In this document: positions 16,289 to 24,728 of the stretch, one piece after another
How the letters are laid out: every line of letters begins with the position of its first letter
Numbering within the stretch: position 1 is the first letter of the stretch
Origin: DASXVX01 sp036504075
GTDB taxonomy: Bacteria; Bacillota; Sulfobacillia; Symbiobacteriales; Symbiobacteriaceae
NCBI GenBank assembly: GCA_036504075.1
Contig: DASXVX010000065.1
Span: forward strand, 1-64,000
Direction: 5' to 3'
Length of the DNA stretch: 64,000 nucleotides
Notes under the pieces: model-generated
Seen by the model: the letters and a program-made list of their open reading frames with translations, nothing else
Database searches by the model: none
What the model was told of the DNA's origin: nothing
Program-made: the position numbers and the translations under genes

Positions 16289-16702
16289 GTGCCCATGTCG
16301 GTCGGCATGAGTGAGATCGTATAGGTATTCAGACCCAGGGCGTGGGGTGCCCTGGCTCAGTTTGCTGCCTTCGGCCCGTTTTTACCGGGGCGGCCCGACG
16401 GGGTGGATTATGTCAGGTCGCCTGCCGACCAGTTGTGACGCCAATCGCCGCAACCGCAGGCTGGCGGCTGCTGAGCTGAGGGAGAGGCGTGGTCGGCAAG
16501 TTGTTTATCCAGTGCACCTTGATCGCTCGGTTCCGGCGTGCTTCGATGGTCGGCCCGGGCCACATGCCGTTGTGCCCCCAGATCGTCGTGGGCGGGAGGC
16601 TGATTGTGTTTGTCCATGGCGCCTCACCTTACATAAATGGCTTGTCGGGGACGCCAGCGGCAGATACCACTGGCGTCCTCCGATCCGTGCTATCACCGAC
16701 CG
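16289..16702. other. Region without a convincing gene
   Basis: Open frames exist on both strands, but none has a ribosome binding site plus family-like sequence; they are rich in Arg, Pro and Ser as expected from out-of-frame GC-rich DNA. A GGTCGCCTGCCGACC inverted repeat (16418-16432) is the only structure I noticed. It lies downstream of the converging lipase gene. Confidence 0.4.
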
Positions 16703-17554
16703 TCAGCGTCGCACAGCAAGCTCGGGGCTCCCTGCGACCACCATCGCGCCGGGCGCCGCTGCCCCCGGAGGCAGGCAGAGCCCCGGATTCTCCGAGCAGA
16801 CCTGGTCGCAGGCGGCGGGGAACACGGCACACAGACGAGCCAAATAATTGGCCAGCAGATGGTTCAACGGAATATTATCGGTCTGAAAGGCGATGGGGAA
16901 CTTCTGCTGCACATGCCGGTAGACCAGGGCCTTGGGCGTGAACGGCGGCGGGTAACGCTTCTGCGGAAAGAACTGCACCACGTCATGCACATTAATGATG
17001 CGCGCCGAGCCGGGCACCCGTCGGTCGAAGGTGCCCACGAACTGCGGATCCCCGACCCGGCCCGAGGCAAAGGTATAGATCTTGGGACGGCGAAAGGCGC
17101 TGTTGACGGCGACATCCAGCGCACAGAGAGTAGCCAACCCACCACCCAGGCTGTGGCCCGTCAGCAGCAATCGCTTGCGGCAGTCCAAGTGCCGCAGCGC
17201 CGCCAGGATCTGCTCCCGCATCGACGTGTAGATGGCCAGGCCGCCGCGGTGCACCATTCCACCGTCGGGAACAAAATCGAAGGGGGTCTGAAAGAGATCC
17301 AGGTCGGACGTCACATCCGGGGAGGAGTCCGTCCCGCGGAAAGCCACGACGATAGTCGTGTCCGATTCGATCACGAAACCGAACAGTTCCGGCATCGACA
17401 CGGGCACGCCGGCCCGACCGATCAGCGCGGTCACGGTGCGAAAACCCGTGGGGAGCGTAAACTCACCGTCAGACTCGAACTGCACGTACGTCTGCTGCGA
17501 GACGGCAGCGAGAAAGATCGCCCGCTCCGCATTCAATTTCCGCCCACCGGTCAA
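16703..17554 (-). CDS. Class-3 lipase (alpha/beta hydrolase)
   Basis: This 283-aa protein resembles the fungal-type lipase (Lipase_3) family. It has the oxyanion region AFRGTDSS (about 71-78), the nucleophile S135 in LTGHSLGGG, and candidate acid D191 in NVHDVVQFFP and H232 in PLNHLLANY, giving a complete triad. No signal peptide is visible, so it may be cytoplasmic or leave by a non-classical route. It starts at TTG 17552-17554 with GGAGG upstream on the minus strand. The gene is monocistronic or the last of the minus-strand block. The C-terminal 40 residues are Cys/Pro/Gly-rich. The natural ester is unknown. Confidence 0.8.
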   Translation of the reverse strand: MTGGRKLNAERAIFLAAVSQQTYVQFESDGEFTLPTGFRTVTALIGRAGVPVSMPELFGFVIESDTTIVVAFRGTDSSPDVTSDLDLFQTPFDFVPDGGMVHRGGLAIYTSMREQILAALRHLDCRKRLLLTGHSLGGGLATLCALDVAVNSAFRRPKIYTFASGRVGDPQFVGTFDRRVPGSARIINVHDVVQFFPQKRYPPPFTPKALVYRHVQQKFPIAFQTDNIPLNHLLANYLARLCAVFPAACDQVCSENPGLCLPPGAAAPGAMVVAGSPELAVRR

Positions 17555-17585
17555 GGGCTATCGCCTCCTCCTGTCGTGGCGCATG

Positions 17586-17708
17586 TCATGGTAGCGTGTC
17601 CCGGGCAGCATGACTGTCGTCAGCGACCAGAATCACGTCGCTTTGAGCCGCTGCCGCCACGGCCGCGGTGATCGACGGAAAGAGCGCGGGCACTTTCAGA
17701 ATGGCCAT
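17586..17708 (-). pseudogene. Truncated third copy of the beta-helix gene
   Basis: The minus strand encodes MAILKVPALFP, then SITAAVAAAAQSDVILVAD, nearly identical to the first 30 residues of the two beta-helix proteins at 17928-18710 and 18740-19549. After that it diverges, and the frame stops at codon 41 (TGA 17586-17588). The rest of the beta-helix is missing. It is most likely a remnant of a tandem gene family. Confidence 0.7.
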
Positions 17709-17924
17709 CGTTCCGCCCACCGCGTGGACCCATATCGGATGGTGAGCCGGCAGCGTTGCCCAGCATGGCCGCTTCCACCTGCGCCAGATCTTCCTTCAGC
17801 GAGGTGATGATGGCCTGCTGGGCCTGCCGCTTGGCTCCGGCACGGACGCCAGACCGGCCTCCAGCTTTGCGATCAACTCCCGCTCTTCCTGGACAAATTG
17901 CGTGCGCGACTCCTCAGGTGTCAT
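17709..17924 (-). pseudogene. Small gene disrupted by a frameshift
   Basis: A clear minus-strand ribosome binding site (GGGAGGT, complement of 17931-17938) and ATG at 17924 start a coiled-coil-like peptide: MTPEESRTQFVQEERELIAK and so on. That frame hits a stop after 43 codons. Shifting frame near codon 26 restores a coding-like helix, RQAQQAIITSLKEDLAQVEA, which ends in a Gly/Ser/Pro stretch and runs on into the truncated beta-helix copy. The two pieces together look like one small helical protein broken by an indel. A sequencing error or programmed shift is also possible. It lies 3 bp after the beta-helix stop, so it is in the same operon. Confidence 0.45.
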
Positions 17925-17927
17925 TGT

Positions 17928-18710
17928 TTATACCTCCCACACAACTTGGCTTCTGACATCAGGGGTTTTGGCGTTGACCACATTGTCCTGGACGAGGACG
18001 TTGGAACTGACGCGCATTCCTTCCACGTTATGATCGATCCGATTGCCTAAAATGACTGCGTGGGAACGCGCGAGAATGCTGGTGCTGGGCGTATCCGCGA
18101 CCCGGTTATCCAGGATCAGCGTGTTGGCGCCGAAAGTGGAAATGCCGCGTGCCCCGTTCTGCAGGATCACGTTCCCCACGATGGCATTGTTCGCGTTGTT
18201 CACGCCCGGTTCTACGAACAAGATCAGAACCCCGTCACCGCCGTTGGTGTTCAGATGGTTCTTCACAACCCAGTTACTTGTGCTGCCGCCCACCAGGCGA
18301 ACCCCGCTGGACCCGTTGTTCTGCAGCTGGTTCCCATAAACCAGGTTGCCCCTGGTGTCAGACAGGCTGATGCCGGCGCTTGCATTTCCGATCACCTGGT
18401 TGCCCACGATCCGGTTTGCTTCACCGCCGCCGACCATAATCCCGGGGCCGACATAACGCTGCATGGTAAACCCCTTGATCTCCACACCGGTGGTGCCGGC
18501 CAGCAGGAAGGCGCCGGCCAGTGTGCTTTGACCGTCCAGGATGGCGTCTTCCCCAGCGGCGACGATCCGGATGAAGTTCTTCTCGGGACCCACCACCACG
18601 ACGACTTCGCTGTAGACACCGTCAGCGACCAGAATCACATCGCCTTGCGCTGCTGCTGCCACGGCCGCGGTAATCGTCGGAAAGAGTGCGGGCACTTTCA
18701 GAATGGCCAT
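17928..18710 (-). CDS. Parallel beta-helix repeat protein, copy A
   Basis: This 260-aa right-handed beta-helix (NosD/pectate-lyase-like) protein starts at ATG 18710, where paralogues also begin (MAILKVPALFPTITAAVAAA). The N-terminal cap contains ILVADGVYSEV, as in pectin-lyase-fold proteins. The body is a ladder of about 22-residue coils with Asn and Gly at turns (ANRIVGNQVIGNASAGISLS, then GNLVYGNQLQNNGSSGVRLV). No catalytic residues, signal peptide or membrane helix are visible. Over its first 80 codons it is about 92 percent identical in DNA to copy B, so the duplication is recent. Function is unknown; polysaccharide or surface binding is typical for the fold. Confidence 0.75.
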   Translation of the reverse strand: MAILKVPALFPTITAAVAAAAQGDVILVADGVYSEVVVVVGPEKNFIRIVAAGEDAILDGQSTLAGAFLLAGTTGVEIKGFTMQRYVGPGIMVGGGEANRIVGNQVIGNASAGISLSDTRGNLVYGNQLQNNGSSGVRLVGGSTSNWVVKNHLNTNGGDGVLILFVEPGVNNANNAIVGNVILQNGARGISTFGANTLILDNRVADTPSTSILARSHAVILGNRIDHNVEGMRVSSNVLVQDNVVNAKTPDVRSQVVWEV

Positions 18711-19549
18711 CAGTCTGGCCCCCACGCGGTTTACTGGTATCAGGGGTTGCAGAGCCCGGACGGGCTGCTGGTGGTGCACTGGTTCTGCACCAGGTTGTTG
18801 TTGTCGGGGTTCTCGACCAGGAGATCGACCGGGGTATTCCCCGCCATGCGGTTGCGAATGACGGAATTGTTCGTGGCAGCCGTGCGCCTGATCAGGAGCC
18901 CAATTCCGGCGTATGCATTGTTCGTGGCGACGTTCTGCTCGATCAGGTGGAAGCTGCCCAACACGGCGATGCCGAAAAGTCGGTTGTTGCTCAGGTCGTT
19001 GTCAAGGACGGCGGCGTTGGTGTTGAACATCAGAATGCCATCCTCGCCGTTTTGATCACTCACATTCCCCAGGGCGACGGCGTTCGCGGCCGTACGGATG
19101 CCTTCGGCCTCAGAAAAGGCGCTGCGGTTATCCAGGATCAGCGTATTGACACCGATACCAAAAATACCCAGCCCGCGGTTCCCGAACAGTCGGTTTCCGA
19201 TGATGGCATTGTCGCGGTCCATGTCGGGATCGAAGGTGTTCCCAATGATCCGGTTCGCTTCGCCGCCGGCAACGAAAATTCCCGGGCCGTCATACCGCTG
19301 GACCCAAAACCCCTTGATCTCCACACCGGTGGTGCCGGCCAGCAGAAAGGCGCTGGCCAGGGTGCCTTGACCGTCCAGGATGGCGTCTTCCCCGTCGGCG
19401 ACGATCCGGATGAAGTTCTTCTCCGGACCGATCACCACGACGACTTCGTTGTAAACGCCGTCAGCGACCAGAATCACGTCGCCTTGCGCCGCTGCCGCCA
19501 CGGCCGCGGTGATCGTCGGAAAGAGTGCGGGCACTTTCAGAATGGCCAT
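18471..19549. repeat. Direct repeats from beta-helix gene duplication
   Basis: Three direct copies are seen: 18471-18710 and 19310-19549 (about 240 bp, roughly 92 percent identical), and a shorter match at 17618-17708 (about 90 bp). Each encodes the N-terminal cap of the beta-helix proteins. They could recombine and shuffle the downstream coils. Confidence 0.75.
18740..19549 (-). CDS. Parallel beta-helix repeat protein, copy B
   Basis: This 269-aa paralogue of the next gene has start ATG 19549, preceded on the minus strand by CCGCGTGGGGG, a leader shared with copy A. An upstream extension of the open frame (to 19825) has no family-like sequence and is excluded. The first 80 residues match copy A closely, whereas the coils after residue 85 differ (for example ANRIIGNTFDPDMDRDNAII). 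This pattern is expected if the cap is conserved and the helix face is under diversifying change. It ends in a Cys-containing tail (NQCTTSSPSGLCNP) not present in copy A. It is the first gene of the minus-strand operon. Confidence 0.75.
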   Translation of the reverse strand: MAILKVPALFPTITAAVAAAAQGDVILVADGVYNEVVVVIGPEKNFIRIVADGEDAILDGQGTLASAFLLAGTTGVEIKGFWVQRYDGPGIFVAGGEANRIIGNTFDPDMDRDNAIIGNRLFGNRGLGIFGIGVNTLILDNRSAFSEAEGIRTAANAVALGNVSDQNGEDGILMFNTNAAVLDNDLSNNRLFGIAVLGSFHLIEQNVATNNAYAGIGLLIRRTAATNNSVIRNRMAGNTPVDLLVENPDNNNLVQNQCTTSSPSGLCNP

Positions 19550-20006
19550 TAGCTTTTCCCCCACGCGGATTGCATGAAATGGTGTTTGTCTTAACTGCAT
19601 CGTATTCAAGGTGTCTGCTTCTTGTGTACAAGTCCGTGCGGCAAACGGAAAACCCGGCTCGACCCACGTGCGGTCAGCCGATGGCAAGTCATCTGCGTGC
19701 GGAGAGCGGCCACCAGTCAACAAAAAGTGAACTGCCGTGACCGCCCGGCAGCACATCGGGCCAAAAGTCGGCGCGAAATGTAGCGGCCAGCACTTGTATG
19801 CTGGCCGCCGTAAATGTAACGACACAAGAGAATGGCTGTGCGGAATACACCGCCATTCATCATCCTGCAGCCCGGAAGGCTAGCGTTTGGGCTCTCTTGC
19901 CGTTTCGCCAGCGGCCGCGGGGTCCACCCGCAGGTAAATCGTGCGGCAAACACAGGCGACCGGCCTCCCGAGTCTGAAGTTGATAGCACAACACTTCGGG
20001 AGGATG
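19550..20006. other. Divergent intergenic region
   Basis: This region lies between the minus-strand beta-helix operon and the plus-strand secreted protein and must hold both promoters. It is clearly less GC-rich than its surroundings at several points, but I could not identify a convincing -35/-10 pair on either strand. No gene is supported. Confidence 0.4.
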
Positions 20007-21134
20007 GTGATTCGTGTGCGGAAAGGAACGGCGCTCCTCCAGGGACTCCTGTTAAGCGCCTTGCTGGTGCTGGCGCTACTGCCCACAGCCCGTGCCGCGA
20101 CCCCCGGTGGCGTCTTCGTCACCGGTCATGACCCCGACTACCATGCGCAGCGGGGCAGCAACGCGGCCGGCGCCCAGAGAATCATCCAGAAAGCCATCGG
20201 CTATGTCACCTACAACAAGGTGAATCCCCACGTATTGCTGGTGGAGGACCTTACCAACCCCGGCGGCGACCAGAGCCGTGCCACCTTCGGCATGACGGCG
20301 GCCGGCTATACCTACGACCTGGCCGACTACGGCTCGGGGGCCGCGGGCACGCTGGACCTTCACACCGTGAATTTCAGCCTCTACGATGTGGTGGTCGTCG
20401 CTTCGGATTACGGGTCGTGGCTGGCGCAGCGCGAACTGGACGTCCTGAACAGCCGGTCGGCCGATCTGATCAACTACGTGAACGCCGGCGGCGGCATCGT
20501 GGCGTTCAGCGAGGCGGGCAATCGGGGCAACGGTACCGGCACGACCCACGACCGCTTCAAGTTCCTGCCGTTCCTCGTCAGCGAAGTGGCCTTGAGCCAG
20601 TGGGAAGTCGGCCAGACCGTTACGCCGGCCGGAGCCGCCCTGGGCCTGACGAACGCCGACATTAACGACAACGCCTCGCACAGTTACTTCTCCGCCACCG
20701 GTGGCATGGACGTGATCGACGTCGACCCGCAGGGCCACTACATCAGCCTGGCCACCCGTGGCAGCCTGATTAGCCCGGTGGGCAACTGCACACCCACCCC
20801 GTCCGTGACCTGGAACCCGCCCCTGAGCGCCGAAACCCCGTACCACCAGTCCGTCGAGCAGCCGCTTCACGTGCAGTTCCGGTACGGCACCTGCGTGGCC
20901 TTCCTGCACGACGAGTCGGTCATCGTGCAGGTCGTCGACCTGGCCAATCCCAACGGGTACCCGATTTCCGCCTCCGTATACGGCTGGGACGTCGCGATTG
21001 ACGATGCCACCCAGACCTACCAGTCGACGTTCGACCCCGCCCTGTATAGCCTGACGCCGGGTACGAACGTGCAGATACAAGTCTTCATCGGCGGGGAACT
21101 GGTGGGCGCGGCCGAGGTGGACCTGATACCCTAG
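20007..21134 (+). CDS. Secreted protein with a glutamine-amidotransferase-like fold
   Basis: This is a protein of about 375 aa. The ribosome binding site GGGAGG (19998-20003) touches ATG 20004, so GTG 20007 or GTG 20016 is the likelier start; an upstream ATG at 19941 is excluded. The N-terminus is a classical signal peptide: RVRKGT, a long Leu/Ala core, and ARAA before TPGG. The first 210 residues alternate strands and helices (VFVTGHDPDYH, NPHVLLVEDL, YDVVVVASDYGSWL, INYVNAGGGIVAFSEAGN) as in class-I amidotransferase-like domains, but no catalytic Cys is seen there. The C-terminal 100 residues look like an immunoglobulin-like beta domain. The function is unknown and probably extracellular. 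It is monocistronic. Confidence 0.7.
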   Translation: MIRVRKGTALLQGLLLSALLVLALLPTARAATPGGVFVTGHDPDYHAQRGSNAAGAQRIIQKAIGYVTYNKVNPHVLLVEDLTNPGGDQSRATFGMTAAGYTYDLADYGSGAAGTLDLHTVNFSLYDVVVVASDYGSWLAQRELDVLNSRSADLINYVNAGGGIVAFSEAGNRGNGTGTTHDRFKFLPFLVSEVALSQWEVGQTVTPAGAALGLTNADINDNASHSYFSATGGMDVIDVDPQGHYISLATRGSLISPVGNCTPTPSVTWNPPLSAETPYHQSVEQPLHVQFRYGTCVAFLHDESVIVQVVDLANPNGYPISASVYGWDVAIDDATQTYQSTFDPALYSLTPGTNVQIQVFIGGELVGAAEVDLIP

Positions 21135-21150
21135 CGGTCAAAAGCACCCG

Positions 21151-21186
21151 GCGCCCGGGAGGCTTGCCTCCTGGGCGCTTTCTGTG
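21151..21186 (+). terminator. Rho-independent terminator after the secreted protein gene
   Basis: GCGCCCGGGAGGC pairs with GCCTCCTGGGCGC (21151-21178, one wobble pair, very short loop), followed by TTTCTGTG. Confidence 0.75.
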
Positions 21187-21260
21187 CCCCTAGCCGACCG
21201 CCTCGGCGCCACCATCGAAGAAGGTCCGGAAGGGAAAATCCCCTCCGGACCTCGTTGCAT

Positions 21261-21569
21261 TCAAAGCGGCAGAACCAGCTGCCGGGGCCGGGCCAGGTGT
21301 TTCAGCAACGCCTGATACTGCTTGCGGCCATGCGCAATCGTGCAGTCAATCATGGGTGCGCCGTGGTTCACGCCGTTCACCCGGAGTTGCAGGGAACCCA
21401 CCGCGGTCATGACCAGTTCGGCGCGCAACATCCATCCGCCCACCATGCCTTCATGGCAGAGCACGACGCCTGGCGGCAGGTGGTCGGAGATTCGGACCCA
21501 GGCCATTCGGGACGGACCGCCGCGCAGCGGCCGGTCGAGATAGACGGGTTGCGATTTATGGTCCAGCAT
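21261..21569 (-). CDS. Small protein of unknown function (PilZ-like size)
   Basis: The minus strand encodes 102 aa that read as a plausible compact beta protein: PVYLDRPLRGG, AWVRISDHLPPGVVLCHEG and RAELVMTAVGSLQLRVNG alternate hydrophobic and polar residues and end in a basic tail. No strong ribosome binding site precedes the ATG, so the call is tentative. An opposite-strand frame at 21255-21596 has no such pattern. It lies alone between a terminator and the Tad promoter. I do not recognise the family. Confidence 0.45.
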   Translation of the reverse strand: MLDHKSQPVYLDRPLRGGPSRMAWVRISDHLPPGVVLCHEGMVGGWMLRAELVMTAVGSLQLRVNGVNHGAPMIDCTIAHGRKQYQALLKHLARPRQLVLPL

Positions 21570-21728
21570 GTGCCATCACCAGCTTCTTTCGACTGATCTA
21601 AGTGATACGACGTAAACCCTGAAAGCTCCTGGGCGACAGCCCATTTTTGCCAACGCCTCCGTCTATCGCCCGACGTTACGCCGCCCACTCGAGCCCGTCC
21701 TGCTTGAAGTATATGCTAAATATCTGTA

Positions 21729-21757
21729 TTGACACTTCAGGTGGTGGGCATTAGAAT
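21729..21757 (+). promoter_or_regulatory. Near-consensus sigma70 promoter of the Tad/T7SS locus
   Basis: TTGACA (21729-21734) and TAGAAT (21752-21757) are separated by exactly 17 bp. The first gene starts 64 bp after the -10 element. This is the best promoter in the accessory part of the window and faces a run of about 14 genes in one direction. Confidence 0.8.
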
Positions 21758-21820
21758 ACGATATGGGATTAATTAGCAGCACAGGGTTCGTTTTCCACAC
21801 GAGAACGCGGAGGTGAGGGC

Positions 21821-22597
21821 ATGGCGGCAATCCCCGGGGCGCTCATGCCGGACCGGGTCCGGCTCCGGGTCGGGGACAACCGGACGCTGCTGGTCCGATC
21901 CTACCGTCTGACCCTGCCCCCGACCGGGACCACACCCCCGACCGGGACCACACCCCCGACCGGGGCCACACCCCCGGCAATCGCTTTCCGCCCCAAACCG
22001 GTAGTAGCCCTTATTGAAGCCGTGTCAACCGGCGCAGAAGCGCTGGCGGCTCTCATCACCGACACCGTCGGCGCCGCCGGCCATACCTACGCCGCCGTAA
22101 GCCTGGACCGCGATAACCGGCTGGGCGCCCGGCTCGGCTGCGTCGCCCCGTCCCCCAACTGGTGCTGGAAGCAGGCGGACGATGAACTCTTCATCTGCAA
22201 GAGCGCCGGCCTGGTCATCCCGGCCCCGGCGTCTGAAGACGAGTTGGCCACCGCCGACGTGGCGGCCGCCATGGAAAAAGCCATCGCGGCTGCCGACGCC
22301 CTCGTGGTGGACCTGGGCTGCCGGTGGACGCCCCGGTTGTTCCGCCCGGTACTGGCCCGGGCGACACACATCTGGCTTATCGTGCGGGCCGGACAATGGT
22401 CGGCCGTGGAGATGCGCCTCGAACAGGCCGACTTCTCAGGGTGGACCGCGATGGACCGCCTCCGCCTGGTGGTGGTGGGCGAGGGAATCCCGGTTCCCGC
22501 CGGCCTTGCCGAAATAACGGCGGCCGTCCTGCCCGACTTCTCCGGAGCGGCTGCCCGCGAATTTGTATGGAGGGAACTGGGAGGGGCGCGTACATGA
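21821..22597 (+). CDS. Tad-cluster protein, degenerate ParA-like
   Basis: This 258-aa protein starts at ATG 21821 after GGAGGTGAGG. After a basic N-terminus it contains three tandem PPTGTT-type repeats (18-bp DNA units, 21917-21970). The rest alternates strands and helices like a small P-loop/ParA-type protein: VVALIEAVSTGAEALAALI, DALVVDLGCRWTPRL, THIWLIVRAGQ and LRLVVVGEG. It lacks any Walker A motif, so it probably does not hydrolyse ATP. Position as the first gene of a Tad cluster, overlapping cpaB by ATGA, suggests a scaffold or localisation role. I do not recognise a named family. Confidence 0.6.
   Translation: MAAIPGALMPDRVRLRVGDNRTLLVRSYRLTLPPTGTTPPTGTTPPTGATPPAIAFRPKPVVALIEAVSTGAEALAALITDTVGAAGHTYAAVSLDRDNRLGARLGCVAPSPNWCWKQADDELFICKSAGLVIPAPASEDELATADVAAAMEKAIAAADALVVDLGCRWTPRLFRPVLARATHIWLIVRAGQWSAVEMRLEQADFSGWTAMDRLRLVVVGEGIPVPAGLAEITAAVLPDFSGAAAREFVWRELGGART
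21917..21970 (+). repeat. Three tandem 18-bp units encoding PPTGTT
   Basis: The unit CCCCCGACCGGGACCACA occurs three times in a row (21917-21934, 21935-21952, 21953-21970), with one base changed in the last. Each unit adds six residues to a Pro/Thr linker. It is a likely slippage hot spot. Confidence 0.85.
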
Positions 22598-23382
22598 AAC
22601 GTTCGTTGGATGCGGTCCGCTTCTCGGGCGCCGGGCTCTTCTTTGCGGCGGCGGGCCTGCTGACGCTGCTCGCCGGGTTCACCGTCTACTCCTACATGCA
22701 CGCTGCGGTTCAGACCGAAACCGTGCTGGTCGTCAACCACGACCTGCCGCCGGGCGCCACAATCACCGACAACGACGTCGACGCCAAGGCGCTCCCGGTC
22801 GGCGGCGTGCCGGCGCAGGCCATCCGGGAGCGGAACAAGGCGGTCGGCCAGCGGGTCCGCTTCGGCATCGTCGCCGGCGACGTGCTCCAGACCGGGCAGT
22901 TGGTCCGCAAGGGCGGCGACATCGCCAACCAGGTCGCAGGCATGGGCGAGGAATACCGGGCGGTCATGATTCCCGGCGACCTCGTCCCGGCGATCGACCG
23001 GCTGGTTCCCGGCGACCGGCTGGAACTGACGGGCGTGCTGCCGTATCAGGAGCAAAAGGCCAATACAACGATTACGGTGCCGCTCGGCATCGCCACCGTG
23101 CTGGACGTGCCCCGCATGGGCAGCCAGAACGACCGGAGCGTGGTTCTGGTCGCCGTCAAGGGTCATGAGGCGTCGGCGCTGGGCCTGGCCATGAAGTCCG
23201 GCACCCTCATGGTGGCGGTGTTGGGCAACGACAAGGAGTCCCCCGCGGCGCCGCCCCTGCGGCTCGATATCATGACCAGCACCGCAGGCCAGGCGAAGCC
23301 CGCCGGAACGCCCACCCAGAGCACCCCGCCCGCCGCCCCGCCCGCCGGCCAGGCGGCGGCCCAACCCCAGAAAAACCCGTAA
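22594..23382 (+). CDS. cpaB: Flp pilus assembly protein CpaB/RcpC
   Basis: This 262-aa protein starts at ATG 22594, overlapping the previous stop (ATGA). One membrane helix lies near the N-terminus (about residues 11-35), followed by an SAF-type domain (TVLVVNHDLPPGATITDNDV) and the RcpC-like domain with YRAVMIPGDLVPAIDRLVPGDRLELTG. The C-terminus is a long Pro/Ala/Gln-rich tail. CpaB is anchored in the membrane and faces outward, where it stabilises the pilus channel. The neighbours on both sides are Tad genes. Confidence 0.85.
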   Translation: MKRSLDAVRFSGAGLFFAAAGLLTLLAGFTVYSYMHAAVQTETVLVVNHDLPPGATITDNDVDAKALPVGGVPAQAIRERNKAVGQRVRFGIVAGDVLQTGQLVRKGGDIANQVAGMGEEYRAVMIPGDLVPAIDRLVPGDRLELTGVLPYQEQKANTTITVPLGIATVLDVPRMGSQNDRSVVLVAVKGHEASALGLAMKSGTLMVAVLGNDKESPAAPPLRLDIMTSTAGQAKPAGTPTQSTPPAAPPAGQAAAQPQKNP

Positions 23383-23399
23383 GCGAGGAGGGGCAGACG

Positions 23400-24716
23400 T
23401 TGGACGCAGTTCTGGTAATGCCGTCTCCCGACCGGGGTCGGGAGTTTGTCCTGCCGCTCTCCCTGAGCGGCATCCGAGTGCGCATGGTCGTCCAGTCCGG
23501 CAATCAGCTCATCGCCGAAGTCGGGCGTGAACCCGCCGAATGCATCCTCCTGCCGGAAGCGCTCCCCGACGGCCCCGCCGAGATGTGGCTCGCCAAAGCG
23601 GCAGCCGTCGCCCCCCGCCGGCCGCTGGCCGTGGTCCTGGTTTACGGCGTGGAGGCCAGCGAGTCCGTCCGGGAGCGGGTCCGGGCAGCCTACGGCCCCG
23701 CGGTCGAAGTCGTGGCCGCCGGCGCCCGCAACGTGAACGAAGTGGCCGCCGAGACCGCCCGGGTGCTCGACCGGCTGGCCCGCACCCTGGCCGAGCAGGA
23801 CCACGACGCTTTCGAACGGCTAAGCCGCCCGGTTCCGCCCGGCACGATTCCCCAGCCCGTCCGCAAGGGCGGTGCCGTCGCCTTCGCCGGCGCCTCCGGC
23901 GGCGTCGGCACCAGCACGCTGGTCGTCAACCTGGCCACCTACGCCGCCACCGCCGGCCAGCGGGTGCTGATTGTAGATGCCCAGTTTCCCACCGCCGGCT
24001 CCATTCTGCACTACTTCGGCCTCCAGCCCGACGACCAGAACCACGGCATGCACCACCTGCGCTGGACCCACATGGGCGCCGGCGGTGCGGTCCGGGACGG
24101 CGCCGCCGACGAGCTGATGCAGCGGCTGGCCGAAGTCCGGCTCCGCACGGTGCGGCATGCCGACATCAAAGTCCTGAGCGTGCCGGCGCTGCTGGAGCCG
24201 ATGCTCAACCTGCCCGCCGAGCAACTCACCTGGGCTATTCAGGTGTTGGAGCGCAGCTTCGACCTCGTGCTGGTCGACTGCGGCACCGGCGTCGGGACCG
24301 TCCGCACCCAGGCGCTGCTCCAGCAGGCAGCCCGGGTCTACCTGGTGACCGGCGGCTGGGGCGTGAGCGTCCACGGCTTGACCCGGCAACTCGCCGCCCT
24401 GGAGGGCCGGCCCGAACTGGAGCGCATCTTCCTGCTGCTGCGGGAAGCGCCCGAAGGCGTTTACGGCGTCCGCACCGTCCGGTCGGTGGTCAACATGCCC
24501 ATCTACGGTCGGATGCCGGACGAGCCGCTGCTCCGGAAAGCTGAGACCCGGCTCGGGGCCGGCCTCCCGCTGGTGGCCGAGGCGCCCGATTCGCCCTACA
24601 GCCGGTCCATCGCCGAACTGGCTTTCTCGCTGGGCCTGGTGGACCAGGTGGAGCGCAAGGCCCGGGATGTCCGGTCGGGCAAGGGCTGGCTGCACCTGGG
24701 ATTCGGCAAGGGCTAG
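23400..24716 (+). CDS. cpaE: Tad pilus localisation ATPase CpaE/TadZ-like
   Basis: This 438-aa protein starts at TTG 23400 after GAGGAGGGG. The N-terminal 130 residues resemble an atypical receiver domain. Residues about 155-430 form a MinD/ParA-type ATPase: the P-loop reads FAGASGGVGTST, so the usual Lys of the deviant Walker A is replaced by Thr, as is common in CpaE/TadZ proteins. Further motifs are RVLIVDAQFP and FDLVLVDCGTG. It would place the Tad machine at a cell pole or site. Confidence 0.85.
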   Translation: MDAVLVMPSPDRGREFVLPLSLSGIRVRMVVQSGNQLIAEVGREPAECILLPEALPDGPAEMWLAKAAAVAPRRPLAVVLVYGVEASESVRERVRAAYGPAVEVVAAGARNVNEVAAETARVLDRLARTLAEQDHDAFERLSRPVPPGTIPQPVRKGGAVAFAGASGGVGTSTLVVNLATYAATAGQRVLIVDAQFPTAGSILHYFGLQPDDQNHGMHHLRWTHMGAGGAVRDGAADELMQRLAEVRLRTVRHADIKVLSVPALLEPMLNLPAEQLTWAIQVLERSFDLVLVDCGTGVGTVRTQALLQQAARVYLVTGGWGVSVHGLTRQLAALEGRPELERIFLLLREAPEGVYGVRTVRSVVNMPIYGRMPDEPLLRKAETRLGAGLPLVAEAPDSPYSRSIAELAFSLGLVDQVERKARDVRSGKGWLHLGFGKG

Positions 24717-24728
24717 GAGGTTGAGACC

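Noticed and set aside
16311..16847. 178-codon open frame on the plus strand
   Set aside because: Composition rich in Arg, Pro and Ser, no ribosome binding site, and it overlaps the end of the lipase gene on the other strand.
16637..17671. Long plus-strand frame opposite the lipase
   Set aside because: The minus strand has a full Ser-Asp-His lipase; the plus frame is its shadow.
18060..19552. Plus-strand frames opposite the beta-helix genes
   Set aside because: They are antisense shadows; the minus strand shows regular beta-helix coils and shared start sites.
19550..19825. 92-codon extension of beta-helix protein B
   Set aside because: The shared paralogue start MAILKV at 19549 and its leader indicate the true start.
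21917..21970. Tandem repeat as a CRISPR array
   Set aside because: Units are directly adjacent without spacers and encode a Pro/Thr linker. No CRISPR array was seen in the window.
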